A stretch of DNA of 64,000 bases from Erythroxylum novogranatense (lineage: Eukaryota; Streptophyta; Magnoliopsida; Malpighiales; Erythroxylaceae): positions 66,790,990 through 66,854,989 of the forward strand of contig CM057231.1 in the NCBI GenBank assembly GCA_029891385.1, in the 5' to 3' direction. A program made the translations under genes and the position numbers. This document shows, one piece after another, positions 21,840-33,705 of the stretch. The notes under the pieces are model-generated. The model ran no database searches. It was not told the DNA's origin and worked only from the letters and a program-made list of their open reading frames with translations. The first letter of the stretch is position 1. Every line of letters starts with the position of its first letter.

Positions 21840-22800
21840 CATTCCCTTTTTTCCTGATTTCAAATCCAACTTCCAACACTCATAGCCCTTAGCACACAAT
21901 TCAGAAAAATACAAACCATAGCTTGTTGGAAAGATCATGAAACCCTCTACAATTCTCAAGAAGACCATAAAAATCAATTTCACCCTTAAGGGTGTCAAAA
22001 ATCCCTTCAAAGCTACTGCCTACTCAAATCCCATTAAAACAGAACAGTACATTACAAATTCCATAACTCTCTGATTCTTCAGCCACAAATTACTACATAA
22101 ATAGGCTCAATAAGTTCACAATGTTATCTACAACTTTCATGAACAACCCAAAATCAAATTCCATAACTAACTAGGTCAAACTATTCAACAAAGAATCTGT
22201 ATACTGAAATCAACCAATCTGGACAGTAATTTTCCAATCAGCATAACTCTTAGCACAAATGTCCCAAAATTCACTAACTTATATCCCTGAAAAGATAAGA
22301 TCTCAAACTTCAATTTTCATGAAGAACTCAATTTCCAATTCAATTTCTAACAATTTTATAACGGTCATGCAAGTTACTGTCATGATCAACAATTCCTAAC
22401 CTAATGCAGGTTCAATGTTTGTAAAATCATAACTCCCAAATCTGACCTCTAAAAATTACATGCAATATATCACTTTCAATATAATTCCTTCCTCTGCAAC
22501 TTTTCAGAAGATCACTCACACCAATTCAGTTCACATAATTTGCTAAAATTGCTTCCAATTCGCAAGCTCACAAACTCAACACTTAGGCTAGGTTCCATCA
22601 AAATGCTCAAAACCAGTCAATAGTAATCAGTTCATATCTCCAAATATACAACTCGCAAAATTAGCAAGATCAGTGGCAATGGAAAGCTAACTCAATATGC
22701 TACAACTTCCATGAAGACCATTTTCCCAAATTCCATCTCAATTAATTTAGAAAAATCAGCAAAATAATCAGGTCATATATACAGGTACTGTTCACAGACC
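21840..22800 (-). repeat. Degenerate tandem repeats in LTR L3
   Basis: Units of roughly 150-190 bp share the words CATAACTC, a GAAAGAT or AAAGATAAGATC stretch, CTACAACTTTCATGAAGA and AACTAGGTCAAA. Comparable arrays occur in LTRs 44408, 8141, 28795 and 60009. No coding capacity. Confidence 0.6.
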
Positions 22801-23875
22801 CTACAAATAGAAACTTTCCATGCAAAGATTCACCCTTCTAACATTACAATTTAACATCACCTATTTCACATAAAGTTGAAGCCAACATCCCAAAGTTTCA
22901 TTGGGCACATACCTCACCTCATTTGCTCACCTACACAATTAGTTATGATCAAAACATTACAATAGGTCAAATATTCATTTTCCAGCTTTCAATATTAACC
23001 TAACTCCTATCACTTCTAACATCAATAACACTTCACTAAGCACCCATTTGTACCTATAAATCAACCATAAACTCATCACAACATATACTTATATAGTAGA
23101 GCATAAGTGGTAGCACCTACCCATATTATCTTTGTTGGACCCCGAACCTTGAGGTGAAAATCTAGAAATAATAAACGAGTTCAAATGAGTGTTTTGTATG
23201 TAAATTATGTTATAGATGAATATGATGTTAGAATGTGATTTATGCATGGTTGATGAGCTGAAAAACCTTAAGCATGAATCATGGTTATGTTATATAAGTA
23301 AGATATTAGAAAAAGGCAAGAGAGGATCTTGGTGAATGACAAGATGTGATTTAAATGTAAGCAAATCATTTGGATTGAGGTTGAGTATTGGATTGATTTC
23401 CAATGTCAAATTTTAATTGGTTGAATGAGATTAAAATAAAAGAAGTGAAGTTGGCAAGAATGATAAGTTTTGCATGTGAATTGAAATGTGTATGTTGATT
23501 TGGGGAAATTAGAGAATGATTGAAATAGATTTGGCCAAAGTAGCCTTCTGTGAAATTGTAGCTTGACCTTTTATCTTTCCAACGAGACTAAGAATACAAG
23601 ATTTCGAGATCGGAGTTAAGAGTTATAGTTGATTCAAGTTATGATGTTATTTGAATTTGATGTTAGTGACAACTATGATGAATGTTTGAGAATTGTGGTT
23701 TTGATGAATCTATTTAGTTGAGAATTGAGAAGTTTGTGAATTTAATTTGTTGCTTGAAGTGTTATGAGGTGTTTAGGCCTTTGAATAAGTGAATATGTGG
23801 AGATTATAAGAGTATAGGATGTTAGTTTGTATGAGAAAAGCAATGGAAAAAGATTGAAGAAGTGGTGGAATTTAG

Positions 23876-24066
23876 CATGTCCGTTAAACGGACATAGGAG
23901 TCCGTTTAACGGACAGCTACGGGTCAAAAGGACCCCTTGTTATGTATATGTCCATTAGGCGGACATGGGTGTCCGTTTAACGGACTTTCTCGGAAGGTTT
24001 GGTACTGTTTTGACCGTGCGTGTCCGTTAAACGGACATGCCTGTCCGTTTAACGGATAGCTACGGG
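23876..24066. repeat. Palindrome cassette (TCCGTTTAACGGA type) in LTR S2
   Basis: GTCCGTTTAACGGAC or its partner GTCCGTTAAACGGAC occurs about five times, and a variant GTCCATTAGGCGGAC once. CTACGGGTCA follows two of the copies. Confidence 0.85.
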
Positions 24067-25075
24067 TCACCATGGGAAATTTGTGTTTTTCACCTGTTTT
24101 GAGGCCGAATCTCGCTTCAAGGCCTGTAATACGTTTTTAGATCTTGATCTTATCTTTCAAATGGCACTAGAACGAAGTCATTTGGATATTTTTAGAGAAA
24201 GTTAAGGTATTTGCGCCAAAAGAGTTTCAAATCGATTTCTGTTTTGAATATGTTGAGTTGTTTTGATCATAACTCACTCACCCGACCTCGGATTGAGGCG
24301 ATTCTTGAACCATTGAATTCCTAACACATGTATCTTCCCCTCCATGAAAATTTGCATCAATTGGAGTCAAATTGAAAAAGTTTGATTGAATCATATAATG
24401 ATCAGAATGTTTTGCCTCATTCTGAGCTTGCTATTTTCCTCCCTCATCCGACCCTATCACATCATTTGCTTATATCTTTTCCGTCCGACATCCGAATGAC
24501 TTGGTTCTCGAAGCGTTGGACTCCTAAGACAATAAAGTTCATAATTATGTGAAAATTATGAATTTTAGAGATTTAATTGAGCAAGATTAATTGAATCAAA
24601 GTGAGACAGGAAAGTTTATGAACATAGTTCAGTATTTTGCGAATTTAGGGATCTGTGGAGATCTGATTGAAGCGAGGTTTGAGGCGAAATGAAGTTAAGA
24701 CAAGGGAATACAATTGTTATGAAGAAATGAAATTTCAAGTTAGCCTTTAAGAATGTTTTTTTGTGGAAGGAAGTGAATTCTAGAAGCTGTGTTAGTAAAA
24801 TGATCTGTCCAACATATTTGGACTATAACTTTTGATATAGTGCTCCGAATTGGACGAATCTTGAGGCATTATGAAGCTAAGAAATAGAGGAACAATTCTA
24901 TGGAAGGAAGTTTTAGCAAATTCCCTCATTTAGATGTGAGAATAATTGTCCAAAAGTGAACATAACTTGAAGAAATATTCAGGGGCAGTTTCGGAAGTTC
25001 ACTTAAAGATTAAAGTCTATAGGCTTAAGAGGAGGGACAAAATGGTCTTTGGACATTATTTTAAATGAGGTGGCA

Positions 25076-25081
25076 TATAAA
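25076..25081 (+). promoter_or_regulatory. TATA box of LTR S2
   Basis: TATAAA in GGCATATAAAGAGGAAGG sits directly before a 200-bp GA-rich stretch that would be the start of the transcript. Confidence 0.6.
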
Positions 25082-25600
25082 GAGGAAGGCTTGGTCGTTG
25101 GATGAAGGAAGAAGCTCGAAAATTCCAAAAGAAAGAAGAAGAAAGAAGAAAGAGGAAGAGAGAAGAGAAGGAATCGTGGGAGAGAAGAAGAAGGAGGAAG
25201 AAGAGGAAGATTTCTGGGGTTTTCAAGCTTGTTTTCCATGGGTTCTTGAAGGAAAAGAGGGAAGGAGAAGAGATCTACCCTTCAAGCCAAAAAAAATTTC
25301 GAAAATGGGAAGAGAAAGGTAAGAGTTAAATGTTGATCTTTAAGTTTTAAGTAAATTTCTGGTTTAGATCACTTGAAATGGGTGTGGGTTTGTTAGTTAT
25401 AAGATCAATTTTGATGCTTAGGCCTTGAGAAATGGTTGATTGTGTATGAGAAGTATTAAGGGTAATACCTAATTGTATGAGCTGGAAAATTTTGAAGTTT
25501 TTGGTTTAGTTATCATGGATTTAGCATGGGTTTGTTGATGATGGAAACAATTTTGAGATATATGATATTTATGATTTTAGATTGGGATGTTTATGCTTAG

Positions 25601-25676
25601 GTAATCTTATATGGGAAGAAAGAGTGAAGGAAAGTGCAATGTGAGGATTGGACCAAGCTTATGACATGGATATGAG
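25601..25676 (+). other. Putative 76-nt exon 2 in LTR S2
   Basis: TTTATGCTTAG precedes it and GTGGGTGATATG follows. The upstream donor GTAAGA (25319) gives a 282-nt first intron, close to the 284 nt in LTR 28795-33156. The second intron (25677-26562) contains TGCCTTCGGGCA, a stem with a UUCG loop, and ends with a long pyrimidine tract and CCATCTCCAG. Confidence 0.5.
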
Positions 25677-28600
25677 GTGGGTGATATGTTTATTTTTCAA
25701 ATTATGAGCAAATTACAAATTGTGGTTTATAAGTTATTGTTTTATAAATGATTTAGTTAATTGTTTTTATGATTTATGAACTACTGGTTTATAATTTCCA
25801 AGTGAATCCAGAGTTATTTCGGACTTGTAATAAAATGATTCACTTAACTGCTTTCAAAGTAATGGAAAGATTTTGATGAAATGTGCTTATGTTATGTTTA
25901 TTATCTGAGTTTCAATATGTGAATTGTGGTCATTGATGAAAGTGATTGATTGGTTGAGAATATGTTTGCATTGTTATATACATGTATACAAATTTGGAAA
26001 TGTAAGTGTGTTGCATACGACATTACATGAAAAACTGAATTTCCAAAATGTGCCTTCGGGCAATATGAATTTTCAAGCATGAATACGTGTTACATGGTAA
26101 GGTCCCTCATGTGGAGTCAGTGCACTGGTCTCAATTTTTAAAAGCCTTCTCCCGGCTGCCCACAAGTGGCACAGGAGCTCCGTTTATGGACTCCTCTTAT
26201 GTGTTTCATGGCTGCACAGGACCGCTCTGTGGGAATGTGCAGTACGTCATGTATTTTTGGACCAACCCAAACCGATTGATGTGTTATATGTTTTACTTTG
26301 TCTAGAATGTGCTGCACTTCATGTGCACAATGGTTTGAAGGTTTGACGAAATGAGAATTTGGATTTTCAACTGTGAGAGTTTTACAAAACTGTTTGTAAA
26401 GATTTATGAAAGTTTTTGATTTGAAAAGTTTTTGAGAAGTAACCCTCCACTGTTTTCGATCAACAGAAAGTAAGGTTTGAAAACGTTTTTGCTTATTATT
26501 TGTTTAATAAACATATTATCCACGAGCTTCCGAGCTCACCCCCCTTTCACCCCCATCTCCAGGTATTCGTGCAGGAGATTGGATGAAAGACGTCAAGACA
26601 TCAGTAGTTGTACATGATTTGTACTTTGTATATTTGTTTTAAGATTAGTGAAAATGGAATATGGTTTAGATTGCCATTAGAGCATTGTAAGCTCTTGTTT
26701 CATAATGTATTGTTTTGGGATTATGCAATTGTATAAGAATTTGAGTATTAGAATATGGAATTGGAAATGTATTGGTTTTGGATTGTGTAGATTGGTTTTG
26801 TATATTAAGTGATTTTATTTATGAATGTGTTTTGGGATATATCTATATATATATGGATATGGATGAATGTACATGGATGATGTGATATGTGGTTGAATAT
26901 GAAAATGTGAATGGATAGGAAAATGACTTGAAGTGGTTTAGAACCTAGGATTGCGTTCTCTTTGAGATCCGGACGGAGGGTCCGGTAGATCATGATGTAT
27001 GTGTAATGTTATTGGAAGTGTATTCTGGACTATTTGCAAGTTTTGGATAGGTTATAGTGCAACCGTTATGCCGGATTTTTCCTTATGATAGTATATGAAT
27101 AAGAAATTTTGTGTATGAACTTATGAATTGATTAACATGAGTATGAGTTTAAGGATAAATTTCCAAAGAGGGAAACTGTTTTAGGTGAATAAAATGGTCT
27201 TAAATAATGAAAGAAACGAACAAAATTTTCACCGATTTAGGATGGATTAGTCATAAGGGTTTCCAATGCGACAAGAGTTGTTATGTTTTGCTTTGGATGT
27301 CGGACTCATGTAATGCTATTCGATTTGAATCTTCGATTTCATTAGTATCCGATTTGTATCCGATCCGCTTGTTTCATATTTGAATTCATTCCGATTCATG
27401 TGTTTGATTCCCATTTCATCACGTGATCCGATTGAGCTTGTTTTACTTGTTTCCTTTCGTCTTGAATTCTATTCAAGAGTGCCCGTGATCAAGTGGTTAA
27501 GCAGTGTTAGCATATTAAGTGGGTAAGAAGTTGGGTCTCGGGAAAGGGATCCAACAATCTTCCTAAGTTTTCCATTCATCAACCTAGCAAAAACTCCATC
27601 CAAACCAAGCCAAAATCAATGGAACTATAGTCATTCATTCATCCATAACCAAGTATACATTTAAACCCATTTAAACCTACCCTTATAATGATCAAATAAA
27701 TGCTCAAAGGATTCCCATGCATGCTTCTAACTACCAAAAGAAGGAAAGCAAACATCAATACTCACCTTAAACAAGTTCAAGCTATCAATTCTCCAAGTCT
27801 TTAAACTCTCCACACTTCCTACTTTGATACCTCATCCACGACTATTTCCACTACACAAGCATATCATCATCTTCTCAAGGATCAAGCTTGGTCTTAGGTA
27901 GGCACAAAGAGAAGCAAGCAAAGAACCAAAGAAGATCTTCTTATATGGGAGAAGTAGAAGCAAATTTGAAGGAGAAGAAGAAACACACCAAGAAGATGAA
28001 GCAAGTTACGGATGAGAAGGAAGAATGAGCTTCCAAAGCTTTCCAAATGATTTATTTGTTTATCAAAACAATGAGAAAGTCGTAGGTGCTTGAGTAGAAG
28101 AGACAAAGTTAATAATTAAAGGGACACTTGGCTATTTAAATGAAAAAAAGACAAAAATGAGTTAATCCTAATTAATTAAGCACTAATCCCACTTAAACTC
28201 TAAACATGGCACTAACATAATTCCCACAATTATTTATTCACTAATCTCATGCCATTAGGCAATCCCTTTTCAGTACAAAAAAGCTCACTCAGCCAGTCAG
28301 TTGGAATTTTCCGGTCCGGAAATTTCCGAGAATTTCACCGAATCATTTTTTTGAAAATTACCTAAATTGCCCAAAATTGTAACACATATGACAGTCCACT
28401 CCTAATAATTTTTTAAACACGAAAACCACATTTTCCACTACAAAAACACATTTAGGCCATTTACCGACGATTTTGCGGTCAGGAATTTTCTCCGGATAAT
28501 TCCAGAAAATTCCATAAATCCTAAAATGTAAAACACTCAATGGCACATTCCATATAATTTTCCAAGTACAATTATCCCATAAATTTCACAAAAGATCTCA

Positions 28601-28772
28601 ATTTGAAACCTAAGCCGAAAAATGTCATGAATGCATGTATACAATGTGCAAGTGCAACAAACCATCAATCCTAGAAGCTATATGCTGTATGTGCATGCCG
28701 AGATATAATTTAATACTCCTAACCCGTCCCAATTTACTAAAATACCCTTCCCATCGGTGATGGGATGTTACA

Positions 28773-28794
28773 CTGAAGTTTCAAACAGGGAGGT
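28773..28794 (+). pseudogene. pol: 22-bp sliver of Athila integrase between two solo LTRs
   Basis: It starts with the CTGAA duplication of solo LTR L3 and ends with the GAGGT duplication of solo LTR S3. Reading across both insertions restores the Athila phase, which shows that both landed in the integrase core. Confidence 0.9.
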
Positions 28795-30357
28795 TGTTGG
28801 GACCCGATCCGGAAACCGGATCCCAATCAAAAAACAGAAATGAATTCAAAACACGAAGTGTGGAAGCAAAGCGAAGTCGAATACGAATACGAACCAATAT
28901 GAATCGAATCAAAGCAAGGAAACGAATCATAAGGCGAAATCAAATCAGATACAAATCAATTGTCAAATCGGATAAATCGAATCCGAAGGTGAATCAAATA
29001 ACACAAAGCGGAAGCAAATCGAAAAGAAGCAAACTTCGGATCAAAATGAATCGAAATCAATTTCCGACATCCGTGAACAAATATCAAAGAAAGCGTTTGC
29101 ATTGGAAACCTTAAGACTATCAGTCGAAACTAATCCAATCCGTGTACTTTTTTTTTCTTTCTTTCTTTCTTTCATTTTCATTCCATCTCTTACAAGTGAC
29201 TGCAATATCCTCAATCTAATAACATTCGCATACAATCGCACTATCCACTGTCCAATACCCGTTTATTCACATTTTTCCATATACAAATCATGCTTATATC
29301 TCAGTTGAACATACAAAAGTTATATAACATATCCATGTGCAATACCATAACTCAATAGCCTTGTCCAATTCTCATAATTCAATTACAATTTATACACCCT
29401 TTCATAAATCAAATCAATCCAAACCCAATAATCCATCATCTCTATATCCAGATCCCATTCATAACTTAAATCAATACACACGTCCAGAATTCATAATACA
29501 ATCCCATAATAATACTTGTAATACAATAATTTACAAAACCAGTCTTATACAAACCGATACAAAAATCCCATTTTTCACAAAATACAAACGATACAAAATC
29601 GAATAACACGTCTTGAAATTCTTTCATTCGATCTCCCGCTCGAAAACTTGGAGATGGGGATGAAAGGGGGGGTGAGCACAAAGCTCGTGGATAATACGTT
29701 TATAAAACGAATAGATAAGCAAAAACCCTTGAAATCTTTTTTTTTCTCTGGTCTTAGAAAAAAATTTCTTTGAAATCCGTAAAGCACGTTTTGAAAAGTT
29801 CTTTTTTTGCTATAGTCAAACTCGCAGTTTGTAAAACGTATGATTCTTAGGCTTTCAGCCATAAATCCATAGATTACAAAACATGAATGCATCAACTTCA
29901 CAATTTATAGATGCAATGCCATATGACATATGTAATGCACACAAATGGCTCGAGAGTTCCGTAAACACGACGGATATACCGAAGTTTATACCGTAAACAC
30001 AACGAGTCCGATTTTGGATCTCGTATGCCCACAAGCAGGCAGCCAGGATAAGGCTAGACGTTGACGTGCACGTGACTAACACAACGTTCCTCTCTCGCCC
30101 ACATAAAAGCACATATCATGCTCAAAATCATTTATCGCATGATCTTTTTTGAATATACAAAATGCCATGTAATCTTTCGAGGCATAACACAATGTATGTC
30201 GCAATTCATACAAAGTCCATGTATTAAATCAAAAATGATTTTTCAAATCATTCATACAATGATGCAACATTTATGATGCAATTGAAATCAGAAAAATCTC
30301 TTTATTTAAAGAAAGCAGTAGTGGCTTATAAATTCAAATTATAAACACATTACCCAC

Positions 30358-30433
30358 CTCAAATCGATGCTAGAAGCTTGTCCTTAGCTTCAATTTGACC
30401 CTTGCTTCTTTCTTTCTTCCAATTGAAATTTTC
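30358..30433 (-). other. Putative 76-nt exon 2 in solo LTR S3
   Basis: On the minus strand TTATGGTTTAG precedes and GTGGGTAATGTG follows. It contains GGAAGAAAGAAAGAAGCAAG. The first intron would be 284 nt. The second acceptor reads CATCTCCAAG. Confidence 0.5.
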
Positions 30434-30971
30434 CTAAACCATAAACATCCAAATTCAACATCATAAAAATCATAATCCTCAAAATTAACTATAGGAAACC
30501 CAAATTCATCACTTTTCCAATCTATCTAAAGCAAGAATTTCCAAAATCCCCAAATTGTAAAATTTGGAATAAACCCTAATTAATTTCCACCCAAAATTAA
30601 ACCCATAATACTTAACAATCACCAAAATTGACTCCATAATACACAAAACCATATCATTTTCTATGATTCTAAACCAAAAATCTTCCAAAATTCACAAATC
30701 AAAATTTCGGGTCTTACCTCATCCTTCACCATTTTCGGATATATCTTAGTTTGGAAGGAATCTTTCATCATCTTCCATCCTTTTTCCCTTGAAACAACTC
30801 AAAATCCCCTTGATATCTCCCAAAAATCAAAAACCCTATGTTTTCCCTCTCTTTCTCTTTCATTTTCTCTCATCCGAAAGTGCTCTCCCTTCTCTCTTCT
30901 TTCTTTTGTTTTGTTTCTTCTTTTGTCTCTTAAGTGTCGTGGATTCTCCTTAAAAAATGACAGCCCTCTTG

Positions 30972-30979
30972 TTTTTATA
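30972..30979 (-). promoter_or_regulatory. TATA-like box of LTR S3
   Basis: TATAAAAA on the minus strand stands just before the GA-rich leader, the same position as in the other S-family LTRs. Confidence 0.5.
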
Positions 30980-31192
30980 TTGTCATGTCATTTAATGAAT
31001 GAAGAATGACCCATATGCCCCTCTGTTTAAGCCTATAAACTTAGCCCTTTAAGTAAACTTCCAAAATTCCCCCTTCATTGGTCTTTAAAACTGACATATG
31101 GTCTGATTATTTCGATCAGGTAAATGAAGCCATTTGGCAAAACTTTATTCTATATAAATGTTACCCTATGTCTTAATAATCCATCGCTTCAA

Positions 31193-31756
31193 GAATCAGG
31201 TCGATCGGAGCTCTATATCTCAAAATATCTCAAAAATACTGAAGTCTGTTCTTCAGACCCGAAGCTGAATACTACACATGACTTCCGACCCGAATTTTGA
31301 AGTCTTAGATGCTAAATTATAGATCGGCTCCTTCATAACATTTGAATCCCCATGTCTTAATTTTAACTTCCAAAAAGAATTAGATCGATCGGAGCTCTAC
31401 CGATCGAGATATCTCTAAAATACTGAACACTGTTCAGCCACTAAAACACCAGGACTGAACACTACACTGAACTTCCGACCTGTATTTGGAAGTCTTAGAT
31501 GCTAAATTATAGCTTGTCTCCTTCATAAAATTTGTAGCACCATGTCTCTATTTTAACTTCAAAAAAGAATCAGATCGATCGGAGCTCTACCTATCGAGAT
31601 ATCTCCAAAATACTGAACACTGTTCAGCCATTACAACACCGAGACTGAACACTACACTGAACTTCTGACCTGTATTTGGAAGTCTTAGAGGCTACATTAT
31701 AGCTCGGATCCTTCATAACATTTGTAGTCCCATCTCTCTAGTTTAATTTTCAAAAA
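31193..31756 (-). repeat. Three tandem units of 184-190 bp in LTR S3
   Basis: Units start at 31193, 31377 and 31567 with GAATCAGRTCGATCGGAGC-like words and end in TTTTAACTTCMAAAA. The second and third are the most alike and share ACTGTTCAGCCA and GACTGAACACTACACTGAAC. This array is not seen in the other S-family LTRs here. Confidence 0.85.
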
Positions 31757-31807
31757 GAATCAGATTGATCAAATGTCAGATGAAGAACTTATGGCGAAAA
31801 GAGTGAA

Positions 31808-31998
31808 GGGAGGTCAGAGCTCGGCCAGAAAATCAAAGCTTGGCCAGAATGAAGATCGGTCGGCCAATAGAGGTCGGTCGGCCATCAGAGGTCGGTCAGC
31901 CAACAGAGGTCAGTAGGCCAACAGAGGTCGGCCAGCAGCGGTCGGCCAACAGAGAGGTCGGCCAACAGAGGTCGGCCAACAGAGGTCGGCCGGCACCC
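31808..31998. repeat. GGTCGGCC repeat cassette in LTR S3
   Basis: About ten copies of AGAGGTCGGYC(R)GCCAACAG-like units, 15-20 bp each, replace the palindrome cassettes of the sister LTRs. Confidence 0.75.
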
Positions 31999-33156
31999 AA
32001 TCCGACCTTCAAACTTCCAACTCTCATAACTTTTGACTCCGAGCTCAAAATTGGACAAACTTGGTACCGTTGGAAATATAAAAGAGATATCTACAATTTT
32101 CAAGAAGGACTCATAAACAATCTCGGTCTTTAAAGGGGTCAAAAATAAGCTCGAAGATAACTGATCGATAATCTCCTCAAAACTTTACACAATACCTCAA
32201 CTTGAAAACATCATAACTTTTGAACTAGAACTCCAAATTTGACAAACTTAGTGTCTATAGAAAGTTAAAAGAACCCTCTACAGCTTTCATTAAGGCCTTA
32301 AACATCAGATTGACCTCTAAATTGGTCAAAAATGCCACATAAAGTGACTAGTCGATCAGCTTCACACTAAACAGCATCAACACTTCTAACAATTATAACT
32401 TTATACTCCCTTGTCCAATATTTTCGTGCTTTATATCAATGGAAAGATAAAAGCAAGATATACAATGTTCATGAAGAACTCCAAAATAAATTCAAACTCT
32501 GTCTAAGTCAATGTTTCAATCAAAGTTTCTTCCCTGATAGCAATCACCTAAGCAATATCCAAATTTCACATTATCATATCTTTCAACCTCCACAACCAAG
32601 AATCACATATTATACATCATTTTAAAGCTATTCAAATTCTCTATAACTTTCATGTACTCCAATTCAAACTACATCAGTACAGAAATCGCCTCAAAAAACA
32701 ACATATACAATCCTACGCTTAGAGCATTTTCCAAAACCAAAACAAAATACACTTAACTTTCAAAGATCATAACTTTCAATCCCGATATCGAAAAATAGCG
32801 TACTTAATGGTTACGAAAAGCTCTCAACATAAGATACAATTTCATGAAGATCATTTCCTCAAATTTTGCCTAAATCAAAAGTCAACTTTCAATTCAAACT
32901 TTCTATTTTCTTCAAAATATAACACTTTCACTAATTATTTCTTGCTTTTCAACTTCCATTTCAATTAACTTGTTCATTTTGACTTTCATAACTCATACTA
33001 CTCTATTCAAATTTCAAAGTCATCAAAACCAATAAATTCTCTTTCTCATCAATTTCCTCAAGGAATAAAAACTTCTATAACACAATTCATATCCGAAAAC
33101 ACTCATTGAATTCATTTTAATACTCCTAATTTCTACCGAAAGTTCGGGGTCCAACA

Positions 33157-33705
33157 GAGGTGAAGAACATTTTGGAGAAAATTGTAAAGCCATCAAAGAA
33201 GGATTGGAGCCTTCGCCTCAAGGAAGCACTATGGGCATATCAGATTGCTTATAAATCCCCCATAGGTATGTCCCCTTACTGTTTGATCTATGGCAAGGCT
33301 TGCCATTTACCTGTGAAATTGGAGCATAAAGCATATTGGGGAATCAAACAACGCAATATGGACTTGGAATCTTCCGGAATGGAGAGGAAGTTGCAACTTC
33401 AAGAGCTCGAGGAATTAAGGTTAGAGGCATATGAGCATGCACGACTCTATAAAGAAAAAGCAAAATTGATGCATGACAAGATCATTCGGAGGAAAAGTTT
33501 CAAAGAAGGAGATAAAGTCCTATTATTCAAAGCTCGTTTCACTTTCAAAAATGGGACTTTCAATACTCGTTGGGAGGGACCGTATTTGGTCACGAAGGTG
33601 CACAACTTTGGTATGGTAGAGCTTTTACATGAAGAAACTGGAACACGACTCAAGGTGAATGGCCATCTTTTGAAGCTCTATTATGAGAACCAAAAACCAC
33701 CGTGA
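33157..33705 (+). pseudogene. pol: Athila integrase, C-terminal part
   Basis: The frame is open from the insertion point to TGA at 33703 and shows [53 protein letters not shown] and [12 protein letters not shown], the usual end of an Athila integrase. It joins 20164 via the sliver at 28773-28794. No chromodomain follows, as is normal for this lineage. This piece alone carries no catalytic residues. Confidence 0.95.

Larger units (their letters stand above)
23133..27556 (+). mobile_element. Solo LTR S2 (S family, 4424 bp) nested in LTR L3
   Basis: TGTTGGACCCCGAACC at left and GGGATCCAACA at right, with ATCTT on both sides (23128-23132 and 27557-27561). It holds a palindrome cassette (about 23876-24066), the CCGTCCGACATCCGAATGAC block (about 24480), a TATA box (25076), a GA-rich leader, a donor (25319), a 76-nt putative exon (25601-25676), an intron with hairpins, and an acceptor (ends 26562). 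This is the deepest nesting level in the window. No gene. Confidence 0.93.
20165..28772 (-). mobile_element. Solo LTR L3 (L family, long type) inside Athila integrase
   Basis: It reads TGTAGCACCCCACTCC at left and GATGGGATGTTACA at right, with CTGAA on both sides (20160-20164, 28773-28777). Removing the nested S-family LTR (23133-27556 plus its duplication) leaves about 4.18 kb, close to the 4256 bp of LTR 44408-48663. In its own orientation it has a donor-like GTGAGT (27765-27760), degenerate repeats (about 22800-21840), a palindrome cassette, hairpins and an acceptor near 20512. The exon-2 stretch is missing and seems replaced by unrelated DNA (about 20905-21700). No gene. Confidence 0.9.
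28795..33156 (-). mobile_element. Solo LTR S3 (S family, 4362 bp) inside Athila integrase
   Basis: TGTTGGGACCCGATCC at left and GGGGTCCAACA at right, flanked by GAGGT (28790-28794 and 33157-33161). The left end has a near-perfect hairpin GATCCGG-AAA-CCGGATC. In its own orientation it has degenerate repeats (about 32900-32030), a GGTCGGCC cassette, three 184-190 bp tandem units (31756-31193), a TATA-like box (30979-30972), a donor (30717), a 76-nt putative exon and an acceptor near 29647. No gene. Confidence 0.93.

Noticed and set aside
23876..24066. CRISPR-like array
   Set aside because: The repeats are short palindromes without constant spacers, inside a plant LTR. Nothing else suggests a prokaryotic array.
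25065..25329. Lys/Glu/Arg-rich frames
   Set aside because: They come from the GA-rich leader after the TATA box of LTR S2, and similar purine tracts exist at the same place in sister LTRs.
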